Part shown: one piece after another, positions 46,945 through 58,026 of the stretch
Layout: each line of letters opens with the position of its first letter
How positions within the stretch are numbered: the first letter of the stretch is position 1
DNA from: Nageia nagi
Lineage: Eukaryota; Pinophyta
DNA length: 64,000 nt
Assembly: GCA_050084985.1 (NCBI GenBank)
Contig: JBITNC010000001.1
Span: forward strand, 23,870,001 to 23,934,000
Direction: 5' to 3'
The notes under the pieces: model-generated
The model's database searches: none
Seen by the model: only the letters and a program-made list of their open reading frames with translations
Told to the model about the DNA's origin: nothing
Program-made: the position numbers and the translations under genes

Positions 46945-48410
46945 CCGTTAAAAGGAACATAGTCTCTTATGTTCTTAAATAGAAACAATAGAGTTTTAAT
47001 AAAATTTTACATAACCACTCAAAAAAATAAGGAACTTATTTTTTCATCATAGATTAATATTCCTAAGTGGAATATGATTTAGAATACTTGTATCGTTGGA
47101 CTAAACATTCATTAATCTCCCAACTTCTTAACTTCCTAGTCCTAAAAGCTAGGATATTATTAGGGAGAACTTCAATAGCTTGAGGGTTTGACATATACAA
47201 GTTAGAAAAATCCAACACATAATAAGGGTGAGAAACATACTTTTTCAATAATGAGACATGAAAAACATCATGCATTTTTAACAAACTTCATGAATTGGTA
47301 AGTTTGTAGGCAACTAGACTCTTCTTCTTGACTATTTCAAAAGGACCAACAAACTAGGGATCTAGTTTGGTAGATTTTGTGGTATTTTTCATTGGTCAAA
47401 ATTGTAATAATACTTTATCTTACACAACAAATTCTTGAGGATTTCTCTTACGATTAGCATAACTCTTTTGACGATTGATAGCTTCCTTGAGTTTTCATCA
47501 TTTGGAATTAAGTTGTTCCTCCATTTGCTTTAACACTTTAGGTTGGATCATCACCTGATCCTCTTAATTATTCCAAGATAAATGAGTTATACATATAATT
47601 ACATAAATATCTTCAAAGGGGACATTCCTAAAGATGAATGGTATCCATTATTATAGGAAAACTTGACTAAATAGAGGTAGTTTCCTCATTTAGTCTTTTA
47701 TTCTATGCAGTACATTTTGATCATATCCTCAGGAACTCTATTCACACATTTAGTATATCCATCAATTTTTGGATGATATACTAAACTCATATTCAATTTT
47801 GTTCCTAGTTTCTTGTGTAAAGTTTTCCAAAATATGAAGCTAAACTTTGAATCCCTATCTCATATGATCACCTCTAAAAATCCATGCAATATGAAAATTT
47901 CATGGGAAAACTTATTTTCCACTATGGGGGAATAATTAGTGGTATTTACAAGTATAAAACATGCAAGCTTGGTTAATATATCAATTAGTAGTAAAATTGA
48001 ATCATGATGGAACCTAGGTTTTGGAAAACCAACAATAAAATCCATCAAAAGTACCTATCATTTCTACATGGGAACATCATGTTGATACATATATCTTCTT
48101 AGATGCTAATATTCTACCTTTTCCTTCTAACATTCAATACATATAGACACAAATTATATAATATCTCTTTTCATACCATCCCAATGAAATTTTCATTTTA
48201 GATCCTCTCTCATTTTTGTATCTCCAAGGTGTGCTACATAAGGAGGATAGTGGACTTCTTGCATAATCAAATTTCTTAACTCATCCTTTTTTGGAATGAT
48301 TAATATTTTCTTAAAATAAAAAATTCCATATTTTTCAATAAAATATAGGGATAATGGGGTACCTTTCCCTATCAATTCTTGAATAGATTTACCATATGGG
48401 TCTTCTTACT
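46945..48410 (-). pseudogene. Chromovirus integrase and chromodomain-like remnant (E)
   Basis: Integrase would insert the DNA copy; the chromodomain-like tail targets chromatin in this family. Minus-strand pieces: zinc-domain region NLIMQEVHYPPYVAHLGDTK (within 48193-48375), core MMDFIVGFPKPRFHHDSILL (47860-48048), and a C-terminal frame 47063-47284 with HDVFHVSLLKKYVSHPYYVL, then AIEVLPNNILAFRTRKLRSW and, in a continuing frame, SYST*EY, matching the ATWE...-type end of chromovirus chromodomains. Stops separate the pieces, so it is not functional. Confidence 0.75.
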
Positions 48411-49968
48411 GTAAAACCTTTACTTGATCAACAATAACGAATTGACTTCTTATCATGGCATTAATATGTGTTATATGACTTAAGGCATCTTCTACCTTAT
48501 TATCTTTCCCTTTAATGTATTCAATTCCAAATTTATACTTTGATAAACACTCCATATATCATATTTTCTTAGCATTTAGATTTGGTTGAGTGAATAAATA
48601 CTTCAAACTTTGATGATCTATCTCAAGCTTGAAGGGATTTCCTATAAGATAGTGTCTCCACATATTAAGTGCATAGATCACTGCTACTAGTTCAAGATCA
48701 TGAGTTGTATAATTTATCTCATACATTCTCAATTTTCTAAATTTATGTGTTACAAATTTTTTATTATGTGATAATACACCCCCAAACCTTCCAGTGAAGA
48801 ATCAGGGCATATTGCAAAATCACCATGTGGATCAAGGATGGTGAGAATAGGTGTTTTGATAAGCCTTTCTTTTAATGTTGTAAAAGATAAATCTCACATT
48901 TTTATATCCACTTGAACACCTTATTTATTTTTTTAATTCTAGTAATGGGATTGGCTATTTTTAAGAGATCTTTGATAAATCTTTGATAATATCTAGCTAA
49001 TCCCATAAAACTTCTTGCCTCAGTCATATTTTTTGGTGCAATCTAACTCATTAGTGCTTCCACTTTCTTAAGATTAATTGAATTTCCATTTGTAAAGATG
49101 ATATTTACTATATACTAAATTAGTGAGACATAAAATTTATATTTTGATAATTTTCCATATAACTAATTTCTCCTCAACACTTCTAGGACCAATCTCAAAT
49201 GATGGTTATGTTCCTCCTCATTTCTTGAATATATGAGGATTTCATCAAGAAATACCAACACAAACTTATTGAGGTATTATTGATACACACTATTCATAAA
49301 ATTTATGAAAGTTATAGGGATAGTAGTTAACCCAAAAGGTAATACCATAAACTCATAGTACCCTTACCTAGTTTTGAAAGCTATATTATGGGTATATGAA
49401 CTCTTGATTCTCAATTGGTGGTATCTTGATCTTAAATATATCTTTGAGAAGATAGCAACATCCTTAAATTGATAAAATAAATCATCAATCTTAGGTAGTG
49501 TATACCTATTTTTTATGGTGACTTTGTTTATCATCCTTTAATCGATGCATAGCTTTTGGGTACCATCTTTCTTATTTACAAATAATACTAGAGCACCCCA
49601 TGGTGATACACTAGGTTTTATCAATCCTTTTTCTAAGGGATCTTGTAATTGTACCTTCAAATCTTGGATATCAATAGTGTTCATTCTATAGGGAGTTCTA
49701 GAAATAGGTTTTCCTCTAGGTAATAGTTCTATCAAGAAAATAAATTCTTGCTTTGGGGGCAATCCTAGTAGATCTTCAGGGAATACATCTTTGTATTCTC
49801 TTAAAAAAGGGTAAAAAGGGGTACTTATTTAATAGTTTAACCTCCTTATCATTTTGTTCAACCTCCTCAACTTGAATACATATATCATTTCCCTTTTTCT
49901 TATGCTTCTTTTAACTTGCATGGTTGTGATCAAGTAAGGCTCAAAAGGTCCTTGATCACTATAGACCC
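48411..49968 (-). pseudogene. Chromovirus reverse transcriptase and RNase H remnant (E)
   Basis: RT copies element RNA and RNase H removes it. The minus frame 49538-49762 gives [40 protein letters not shown] and DGTQKLCID, then [20 protein letters not shown] in the next bases. Further down are LIKTPILTILDPHGDFAICP (RNase H start) and EDALSHITHINAM. Numerous stops and frameshifts occur in between; a clear Y.DD motif is no longer readable. The right end is the K insertion site. Confidence 0.8.
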
Positions 49969-49973
49969 TATAT
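49969..49973. other. Target site duplication of K, left copy
   Basis: TATAT precedes the 5' LTR; the identical TATAT follows the 3' LTR at 58516-58520. Confidence 0.9.
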
Positions 49974-50462
49974 TGTTAGAATTTGTAATGAAATATTGTG
50001 AATATCTAAACTCCTTGTAAATTCAATTAATCACTTAAGGGTATGTAGATACCTTAAGAGATTAATAGAATTCTTTAATATGTAGACTTTGACTTTACCA
50101 AAGTGGGTAGTTGGTAGGTTGAAGTTTGGTGATAAATTTAATGTAACCCTAACCTTACCCTTGGGTTAAAAGAAGGTTAGGGAGGTGCTCTCAACCTATA
50201 AATAGAGGGCCTCTCCTCTTGTAAACATATCTAAGTTTTGAGTAAGATTACTCTACTTGGTTGTGTAGGAGAGAGCTAGAGAATAGTTGTAAGAGAGACA
50301 TAGATTTGAGAATAAGAGAACTAGTTGTGGATGTACTCCCAAGGAGGGAGGAACCACATTATATTGATGTGTTATCTTGAGTGATTGTGTTATCTTGTGT
50401 ACACATGAGTTTCCTAGTCTAAGGTCCTAGAGGATTTGTTTAGATCTAGTTCAAATCCTTCA
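49974..50462 (+). repeat. Element K 5' LTR
   Basis: 489 bp, TGTTAGAATTTG...AAATCCTTCA. Differs from the 3' LTR by A/G in 'gttaaaagaagg', G/A in 'gaggtgctctc' and C/T in 'gatgtactccc'. It shares several blocks with the LTRs of C. Confidence 0.97.
50197..50205 (+). promoter_or_regulatory. TATA box of K's LTR promoter
   Basis: TATAAATAG is an excellent plant TATA box about 224 bp into the LTR, repeated at 58250-58258 in the 3' LTR and conserved in C's LTRs. It would drive the element's genomic RNA. Confidence 0.75.
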
Positions 50463-50477
50463 ATTGGTATCAGAGCC
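50463..50477 (+). other. Primer binding site of K
   Basis: ATTGGTATCAGAGCC follows the LTR directly; it is the undecayed initiator tRNA-Met primer site. Confidence 0.95.
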
Positions 50478-53281
50478 TTGTTGTGGAAGCTCTTCTGTTG
50501 GTGTGGAAGCTACATCTTGGAGGTTCATCCTTCTTCACTCCTCATATTTCACCCCTTTGGTGAGGTAAATTTTAAAGAGCAGGTATAAAGATTCTCCTCA
50601 TTTGGTCATTTATTTTGATTATTACATAATGCTACTAACACCTTATTTGCTATGTGTTAGTTCCTTTTAAGTTATGATTAAACAAGTTGCAATTTTTTAC
50701 TAATCCTCTATGTTACTTGCAATTTTAAATTGCTATAGTTCTTTTAAAGGGTTAGTATACAACACTTGTAATTTGTTGTTCATGTTATATTGAACTTAAA
50801 AGTATGTGTTGGTTCAATTATTTGATTAAATGCCCATATATGATGCAAAATTGCAATATTTATACTAACATTTTTTTTATGTTAGTAGTAATGTATTGTT
50901 ATGAAATATCTCATATATACTATCATTAGTGAGTTATTGATATGATCCTAAGCAAAAGGCATCAACATTTCCAAAAAGTTAGAAAGGAGGAAAATTTTTT
51001 TTAAAAGGGCACAATCATATATTAGTGGCACCATAATATATATCTTGCATTATTTTAAACTATAGTAAAAAATATAGACATATATAGATTTTATTTTAAA
51101 TTTGTTTAAAAGAAAAAATATTTATATATATTTATATATTTTAAATCTGTTTAAAATATTCAAAAATATATATATATTTGCGTTTTTAAATTTATTTAAC
51201 ATCAAAATATATATCAATGTTGAAATTTACATTTGGGGGGTCAAATTAAATTTTTTAACGTGGGGGAATCCTCTCACGTGCGCATGCAGCCACTCCTCCG
51301 CTCCCGCCCATCGATGCACCATCGCTTCTCCTCCACCACCTCCCAGCGCACGGCCACCTCCCCCACCACGTGCGGAGCCTGCCTCCTCCTCCCACAGCAC
51401 CGGCCCCGTGTCAACTCTCTCCCGCCCCCGACCACGGACACGACTTGCTTGACAAGATGCACGATGCTGACACCATTGCGTGGCCTGAACTGATCATAAA
51501 CCGTGACTTTTTTGCCTGTATGACTGAACGTGACCTCTTCTCATGGCCGTAGTCCACCTCCCTCTCCCTTGTTTACCTACATGGAGGGTTACAGTTTCAT
51601 GGCATGCAATGATCGTAGGATGTGCACAAAATGGCTTTCCTGAAAAGGCTCGAGAGCTTTGTCTGCATATGCACATTATCACACGTACAGCAAAACTTTG
51701 TAATCTTTGCACGGCCTTCCATGTAGCCTCCTCCACCATGCACAAAATGCTCCTGCACTCTCCTTCCTCTCCTTTTGCACTCCTCCTCTTAGTTGTCAGC
51801 CTTCTCGTGGTTCAGCCATACACTCCTCTTCCTCCCCAACACCTCCATAGGCTATCCTCTAAATGCCTTCATGCAGGTCCTCCTCCTTCACACGGTCAAG
51901 GTTGATGGCTACCACCTTCTTGCAAGTCTTCTTAGTCTTTTTAATGCACTTAAATGCATTTAGTTACTTTAGTTGACTCCTTGCATTTTTGTTCTTCCAA
52001 AAGCAACGTATGCTTTTCTTGGTGGAAGAAACATGGGGGTTCATATTTTCCAACCACAAAGCATTTAATTGTATATTGACTTAGGAATATTTTTTTAGTG
52101 CTTAAAGTAGGCGTAGCATTAAAAATTGGGGTATGGGTCTCCTATTACCACTTGCCCACTTATTCTTCTTAGGCATTTTTTTTACTTGCTTCCAAGTCAA
52201 TTGCTCCCATTAAATGCCCTTAGGAGTACTTAGACTATTTCTAATATTCTACTCCCCATTGCATGTTTAATTTAAGTGCATATGCAATCTCTAAGCATAG
52301 TTAAAAGGGATAAAACTTTAAGTAAAAAGGGGGGGGCCTTGGTATAATTTTTTTTACTTAAATTTTATCTAGATGTTGCATATGATGCATGTATCTTATT
52401 TGAAGAATAAAACATGCTTAGGACTTAAATTTTTAATGCATGATGCATGCTTACTTAAATTTTTAAGTCATGATACAATGCATGTTATGAATTAAATACT
52501 AAGTAGGACTTAGTTCTTTGTTTAATTCATTAAGTGCTTGACTAAATTGACAAAATATGTAAAAGTCCTTTAGGGGTTAGAACAAAACCCATTGGACTCA
52601 ATTTTTGGCCTCTTAAGGTTTCAAGTTTGTGTGGATGGAGTATTTTCACTTTACTTTATATTTTTTGCACATTTGCTTATACTTGCAATACGCAAAAATT
52701 TGGAAAGTAACCCCTAAAATGAATACATCCGCACGTATTTTCCACAACATGACTTGTTTGGGGAGCCATGAGGTGAGGACAGGGCAAACTGGAGCCCTTT
52801 TAGTCCGAAGAACCAAGTGGTGGTAAGTCTGTCTTAATTGCCCCTAAGACCTCTGTTGGATTGGACATAACTCTATTAGGTGGACAGGCATGTTTGTAGT
52901 GATACCACATGTCTGCACGTCCATTCAGGGATTATCCTGATAACCTAGGAGGAAAACTGAAACCCTTAATCAAGATAATTAAAATGGCCGGTCCAAGATA
53001 CGTCGAATCCTTGGAAAATAGTAGGTACTTCTCCTTGTGAGAGTATATCACTGACCAAGGTGAACTGGTTGAGGACTGGTAGTACCTGGGCTCCACCTTG
53101 CGGGCATCCAGGTGAAGGCCTAATTCTATACAAGAAAATAACCCCAACTTTATCCTTCTATGGATCATGGTTAATGAGTTTACACATGTGGGACATGTTT
53201 GCTTATTAGATGTTTTATATGTATAGATGAAAAATTGTAAAAGTTTACATTCTTATTGCATATTTATTTGTTTTTGTAGTA
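50478..53281 (+). other. Long leader of K (2.8 kb)
   Basis: Much longer than a usual Copia leader. The order is: AT-rich segment to 51235; GC-rich segment with PPR-like text (51255-51900); A/T-rich stretch with repeated TGCATG motifs (about 52370-52490); then 52600-53280 without recognised motif. Frames such as 52629-52826 are not supported as genes. Confidence 0.7.
51255..51900 (+). pseudogene. GC-rich captured fragment of a PPR-type gene in K's leader
   Basis: PPR proteins bind organelle RNA through tandem 35-residue repeats. In this GC-rich island the plus strand gives, in one frame (51445-51546), LLDKMHDADTIAW and then NRDFFACMTERDLFSW. In another frame (51594-51674) it gives VSWHAMIVGCAQNGFPEKAR followed by ELCLHMH. 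These match the plant PPR pattern 'FD.M..RD..SW.AMI.GY.QNG...EAL.LF..M'. Frames are interrupted and the downstream part (to 51905) is Pro/Ser/Leu-rich without motif. Base composition differs sharply from the rest of the element, suggesting capture of a host coding sequence. The fragment is in the element's sense direction but not fused to gag. Confidence 0.65.
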
Positions 53282-54637
53282 ATGGTTGAAACCTTCATTC
53301 CCAAGCACATACTCGATGGTTCCAACTTTGGAATATGGGAACCTCGTATGAAAGCCAAGTTACAAGCAAGAAAACTGTGGCAGACAGTTAGTGAAGATGC
53401 GGTTGCTCCTACCGATGAGAAGGCTCTTGAAGTATACAACTCAAAGAATGAGTTAGCAACTTCTATGATTTACCGTGCAGTTTCAGATGATGTCCTTCTC
53501 ATGATTTCTTCATCAACTTCAACAAAGGAAGCTTGGGATAGGTTAAAGAAAATTTACCTTGGGTCCAAATTTTCAAGGAGGTTTACCATTCTACAAAAGT
53601 TGTTGCAGTATCGACAAAGTGAAGATGAAAGTGCCTCCATCTACTTAAACAAAATCATTGACCTCAGGACACAACTGGTTGGTTGTGGGTGTAACTGGAT
53701 CAATGATGAGTTCATGGTCTTCATCATTCTACAAAGCCTTACTACAAAGTTTAGCAACTTTGTCACAGTTATGGAAACAAGGCTCGATGATGAAGAAGAT
53801 GTCATTTCACTTGATAACCTTTCTAGACTTCTTCTAAAGCATGAGGAAACTTTGAACAAGAAAATGTTGAACCTTTCTCCAAAGGACCCTAGCATTGGTC
53901 TAGGAGCAACCAAAACTCCTTTCAAGAAAAAGTTCAAATATTACAAATTCAAAGACAACAAGTCCTCATCTACCTTCAGGAAGTATGACAAAAAGGGCAA
54001 CAACAATCATGGCAACTACAGGCAAAGGAATGATAAAGCAGGATCAAGCAATCCAACACCTCAAGAAAAGTTTGATGGAAATTGTAACTTTTGTGGCATC
54101 TTTGGGCACAAAGAGTATGATTATCGCAAAAAGAAATTTGCTCAAAAAGGTAAGGGAAATGCAAATGTGATAACTTTCAATAATAGAAAGAAGAACAAGC
54201 ATACTACTAATGTTGCCTACTACTCAATGACTCAAACTATTTCAAATGATTGGATTGTTGATTTAGGATGCACTAATCACATGTGTTATGAAAAGGATAA
54301 GTTTGAAAACTTTCATAAGTACAAAAAGGATGCAGTTGTGATAGGTGATAATACAGTCCTTGATGTTCACGGAATAGGGAGTGTGAAGATTCATGGTAAG
54401 ACTCTTGATAATGTCTTTTATGTGCCTAAACTAAGGATGAATCTCATCTCCGTGATTCAGATTACAAGGAAAGGATACTCATTTGAGTTTACCTCACACT
54501 CCTGGTGTGTTAAGAAAGGACTTGCCACCTTGATGAAAGGATCAGTAAAGGATGACCTTTATATTGTGGATCAAGTACCTTCAAAGATTTTTCTTGCTGC
54601 AAATGTTTGTTCAAAAGGTAATCTTTGGCATCAATGA
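53282..54637 (+). pseudogene. K gag-pol, part 1: gag, zinc knuckle, protease (ends at in-frame TGA)
   Basis: The 451-codon frame starts at MVETFIPKHILDGSNFGIWE, the first ATG after the leader and the standard Copia gag opening. Gag core lies at residues 1-200. The zinc knuckle has C268, C271 and H276, but the fourth Cys is Tyr281. Protease motif at residue 327: D present, next residue Leu instead of Ser (DLGCTNHM). The GAG-pre-integrase box starts at GNLWHQ and is cut by TGA at 54635-54637, in place of the Arg expected in WHQRLGHL (CGA to TGA is a simple C-to-T change). The frame continues unchanged after the stop. So gag may be largely intact, but the knuckle and protease active site are altered. 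Confidence 0.9.
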
Positions 54638-55066
54638 TTAGGGCACCTTAACCACAAGAGTATTCAAGATATGAAAACTCAAGCACTTGTGGAAGGTTTA
54701 CCTAATATTTCACCCAAAATTGGTCTTTGTGAAAGGTGCATTCTAGGAAAGATGCACAGGGAAAAGTTTGAAAAAGATAAGGCAACTCGGGCTACTTTTC
54801 CTCTTCAGCTTGTGCATTCAGATTTGATGGGTCCTTTTCAGACTAAGTCCCTAGGGGGAGCTTCTTATGTTCTGACCTTCATTGATGACTTCAGTAGGAT
54901 GACATTTGGTTATCTACTTGAGCACAAGGATCAAACTTTTGATAGGTTTCAAGACTTCAAGGCACTTGTTGAAAATCAAATTGATTTTAAGATCAAAATG
55001 CTGAGATCTGACAATGGGGGTGAATATAGTAGCAATGAGTTTAATGAATTTTGTGTTAAACACGGA
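54638..55066 (+). pseudogene. K gag-pol, part 2: integrase first half
   Basis: Same frame as part 1. It has the zinc-binding HHCC end (LGHLNHKSIQDM, then LCERCILGKMHREKF) and two catalytic acidic sites: D in HSDLMGPF and D in LRSDNGGEYSSNEF. The reading frame is lost at about 55066, where one base is missing in the codons after KHG. The open frame runs on to 55219 with meaningless residues. Confidence 0.9.
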
Positions 55067-56315
55067 TTAAGCGACAATTCACAATCCCTTACACCCCTCA
55101 GCAAAATGGAGTTGCTGAAAGGAAGAATCGCACCATTATGGAAATGGCAAGATGCATGTTGGGTAACCTTCCTAGTTTCTTATGGGGCGAAGCTATTCAC
55201 ACTGCTATTCACACCCTAAATAGGTGTCCTACTAAGGTAGTTGAAGGTAAAACTCCATATGAAGCATGGACAGGAAAGAAACCTAACCTCTCACACTTCA
55301 GGGTCTTCGATTGTGATGCATTTGCCTTCATTACCTCAGAGAAAAGAAAGAAGTTAGATAAACGATCAGAAAAATGCATCTTTGTGGGGTATGATAATCA
55401 GCATAGAGGTTACAGGCTCTACTCTTCATCCCAAAAAATAGTCTTTGTTTCTAGGGATGTCAAGTTCAATGAACTTTCTGATGATACGACTTCTTATGCT
55501 GAAGTGTCTGATACAAGTGATTCTTCACCTGCACCTAACTGGTTGCATGATCATATAGAGAAGTCACCACAAGAGCAAAATTCTCCAGCACATAGAATTA
55601 CAAGAAGTATGACCTTGAATAAATCCTTATTTGCCAAAATTGATAATATACATGAGCCATCAACCTTCAAAGAAGCTTCCAAGCAAGAGTGTTGGATGGA
55701 AGCTATGAAAGTTGAGTATGAGGCGCTCATGAAAAATGAAACTTGGGATTTAGTTCCTTATCCCAATGCGAAAAATGTGATTGGTAATAAATGGATATAC
55801 AAGGTCAAGTACAATTCTGATGGAAAAATTGAAAAATACAAGGCAAGGTTAGTAGCCAAAGGATTCGCTCAGAAATATGGGATTGATTATGAGGAAACCT
55901 TTGCTCCTGTGGCCAAGATGCCTACTATTAGAATAATTCTTGCTCTTTCTACAGCTCAAGGATGGAAAGCTTTTCAACTTGATGTCAAAAGTGCATTTCT
56001 CAATGAGGACTTGGATGTTGAAATCTACATGAATCAACCAGAAGGATTTATTCCAGAAGGAAAAGAGACTCTTGTGTGTAAGCTAAAGAAGTCTTTGTAT
56101 GGACTTAAGCAAGCACCTAGAGCATGGTACAAGAAAATTTCAGGATTCTTTGCAGATATTAGTTTTTCCAAGTGCTTCTCAGATTCAGATCTATATGTAC
56201 TCAATCAAGGAAAAGACGTGGTCATAATTCTCCTTTATGTGGATGATCTTCTCATCATAGGCAATAATATTGAAATCATCCAAGAGTGCATCTCCAAACT
56301 CAAGGCAACATTTGA
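55067..56315 (+). pseudogene. K gag-pol, part 3: integrase end and reverse transcriptase
   Basis: In the next frame: YTPQQNGVAERKNRTIMEMA carries the third catalytic residue (E) of integrase. It is followed by TPYEAWTGKKPNLSHFRVFD (integrase C-terminal signature), a linker, and the Copia RT: WIYKVKYNSDGKIEKYKARL, VAKGFAQKYGIDYEETFAPV, FQLDVKSAFLNEDLDVEIYM, LYGLKQAPRAWY. The catalytic YVDDLLI box is at 56236-56256. RT active residues are intact. A missing base at about 56315 (after ATFE) shifts the frame. Confidence 0.92.
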
Positions 56316-56560
56316 ATGACTGATCTAGGTCTATTGCATTACTATCTTGGGATGCAAGTATACCAACACAAAGATTGTACTTATCTTAGTCAATCTAAGT
56401 ATATATCAGACATCTTGCAAAAGTTTGGAATGGAGGAGTGTAAATATGCTGCAATACCTATTTCTCCTGGAATCGTTGTATCTCTGAGCTTAGATTCTCA
56501 GTTGGCTGATGCTACAGCTTATAGACAATTGATTGGTAGTCTTCTGTATCTGACTATCCT
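56316..56560 (+). pseudogene. K gag-pol, part 4: RT C-terminal segment
   Basis: The frame from MTDLGLLHYYLGMQVYQHKD to GSLLYLT is the normal RT thumb/connection of Copia. At about 56555-56560 a further small indel shifts the frame before RPDIAFVV. Confidence 0.9.
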
Positions 56561-57199
56561 CGTCCTGATATTGCCTTTGTAGTGAATCTGATGGCACGAT
56601 TCATGCAAAAACCATATGTTGAACACCTCAATGCTGTTAAGCAAATCTTGAGGTATGTCGCAGGGATAAAGGATCTTGCTCTTAAATATTCCAAAGAGCC
56701 CTCGATTGTTCTCTCAGGGTTCACAGATTCTGATTATGGGGGAGATAGAGATGATAAAAAATCAACCTCTGCATATGTGTTTATCATTGGTTCAGGTGCT
56801 ATCTCTTGGGCTTCCAAGAAGCAACCTACTGTGACTCTTTCTACCATCGAAGCTGAATATCGAGCCATGTCTATTGCCACCCAAGAAGCTATTTGGCTAA
56901 GACATCTTCTGAACAAAATTGGGTATACGCAAAATGGCCCATCTCTTATTTCATCAGATAATCAATCGGCTATCTCTTTGGCTAAGAATCCTGTGTTCCA
57001 TCAGCAAACCAAACATGTCGAAATCCAAGCTCATTTTATCAGGGAGAAGGTTCTAGATGACATCATACACTTGCAGTATTGTCCATCTACTGAAAACTCC
57101 GTTGATTTGTTCACCAAGCCCCTTCCTGAAGCTCAGTTCTACCAGCTTAGGGATTCTCTCGGGTTGGTGAAGTTGCCCTCAAGGGGGAGTGAAGTTTAA
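56561..57199 (+). pseudogene. K gag-pol, part 5: RNase H and polyprotein end
   Basis: After RPDIAFVVNLMARF the frame is open to the natural stop at 57197-57199. RNase H signatures: GFTDSDYGGDRDDKKSTSAY, SWASKKQPTVTLSTIEAEYR (catalytic D and E present), SSDNQSAISLAKNP and HVEIQAHFIREKV. The C-terminus ends LVKLPSRGSEV; a second purine-rich run (CAAGGGGGAGTG, near 57180) lies at the stop. This block alone looks functional. Confidence 0.92.
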
Positions 57200-57254
57200 A
57201 ATTTTGTTAGTGATGACAACTTCACCTCTAAGAGGCCTTTTTTGATTGTACATT

Positions 57255-57540
57255 CTAGACCTCCATGGTAAGTTTGCTCTGCATGACAAACTTGTTGTAC
57301 AATTGTTGTTATAGAGTGTTGATTATTTTATACCTCAGTGGTAAGTTTGCTCTGCGTGACAAACTTGTTGTACATTTTATACCTCCGTGGTGAGTTTGCT
57401 CTGTGTGAGAAACTTATTGTATAAATTTTGAGCATGTAATTAATATACCTCCATGGTAAGTTCGCTCTGCATGACGAACTTGTTGTACATTCTATACCTC
57501 TGTGGTGAGTTTTCTCTGCATGAGAAACTCGTTGTACAAT
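57255..57540 (+). repeat. Five hairpin-forming repeats between pol and the 3' LTR of K
   Basis: Each unit reads about 'acctccatggt' then a 7-nt arm, the loop CTCTGCATGA (or close variants), and the complementary arm, then 'ttgttgtaca'. Hairpins: 57270-57293, 57343-57366, 57392-57415, 57458-57481, 57507-57530. Arms: AAGTTTG/CAAACTT (units 1 and 2), GAGTTTG/GAAACTT (3), AAGTTCG/CGAACTT (4), GAGTTTT/GAAACTC (5). Units 4 and 5 change on both arms so that pairing is kept. No coding potential. Likely an RNA structure in the 3' untranslated part of the genomic RNA. Confidence 0.9.
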
Positions 57541-58017
57541 TTTTATGCTCTATTTTAAAATCAACACATGTCTATATACAACAGGTGACTATGAGTGATG
57601 GCTTGGCATCTCCGTGATGGCTTATAGTGCACCATTGATCAGTTATTTATAAGATGGCATTATTTGATTCTCTTATTTGAATATATGATGCATCTAACTG
57701 ATTTTGTTCATGAGTTGCTTGTAGCATGTAGGATCTTCTTCAGAAATGCAGGTTACTCACCTTGTGAAAGCAAGCTCATGGAGACTCACATGTCAGCTTA
57801 AAGTTGATCGACTACTATGTACAGTGAAACCAGTTGTGGTTAATGATTGTATTGTAAACCATTTTTGTCAAATGGTAATGTAGTGAGTCTCATACTAGTT
57901 CTCAAAAAGATTCTAAAAAATATGTAAAAGTTCTCATCTCCACCTGTATCTCTATGGAGGTGAACTCTCTCTTACTCTCTCTCTTCTCTCTTCTACGCTC
58001 TATCCCAATATTGCATT
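57541..58017 (+). other. K 3' untranslated region between hairpins and polypurine tract
   Basis: No open frame or domain. A CT-rich stretch (57965-58005, repeated 'tctctct') precedes the polypurine tract. Confidence 0.6.
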
Positions 58018-58026
58018 AAGGGGGAG
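58018..58026 (+). other. Polypurine tract of K
   Basis: AAGGGGGAG sits immediately before the 3' LTR's TGTTAG. Confidence 0.93.

Noticed and set aside
51102-51462. Pro/Ser-rich proteins in the GC island (several frames, both strands)
   Set aside because: Composition-driven open frames; only the PPR-like text at 51445-51680 has a family pattern.
53641-53937. Minus-strand frame in K gag (also 53976-54164, 55849-56037, 56734-56916)
   Set aside because: Antisense shadows of gag, integrase and RT coding sequence.
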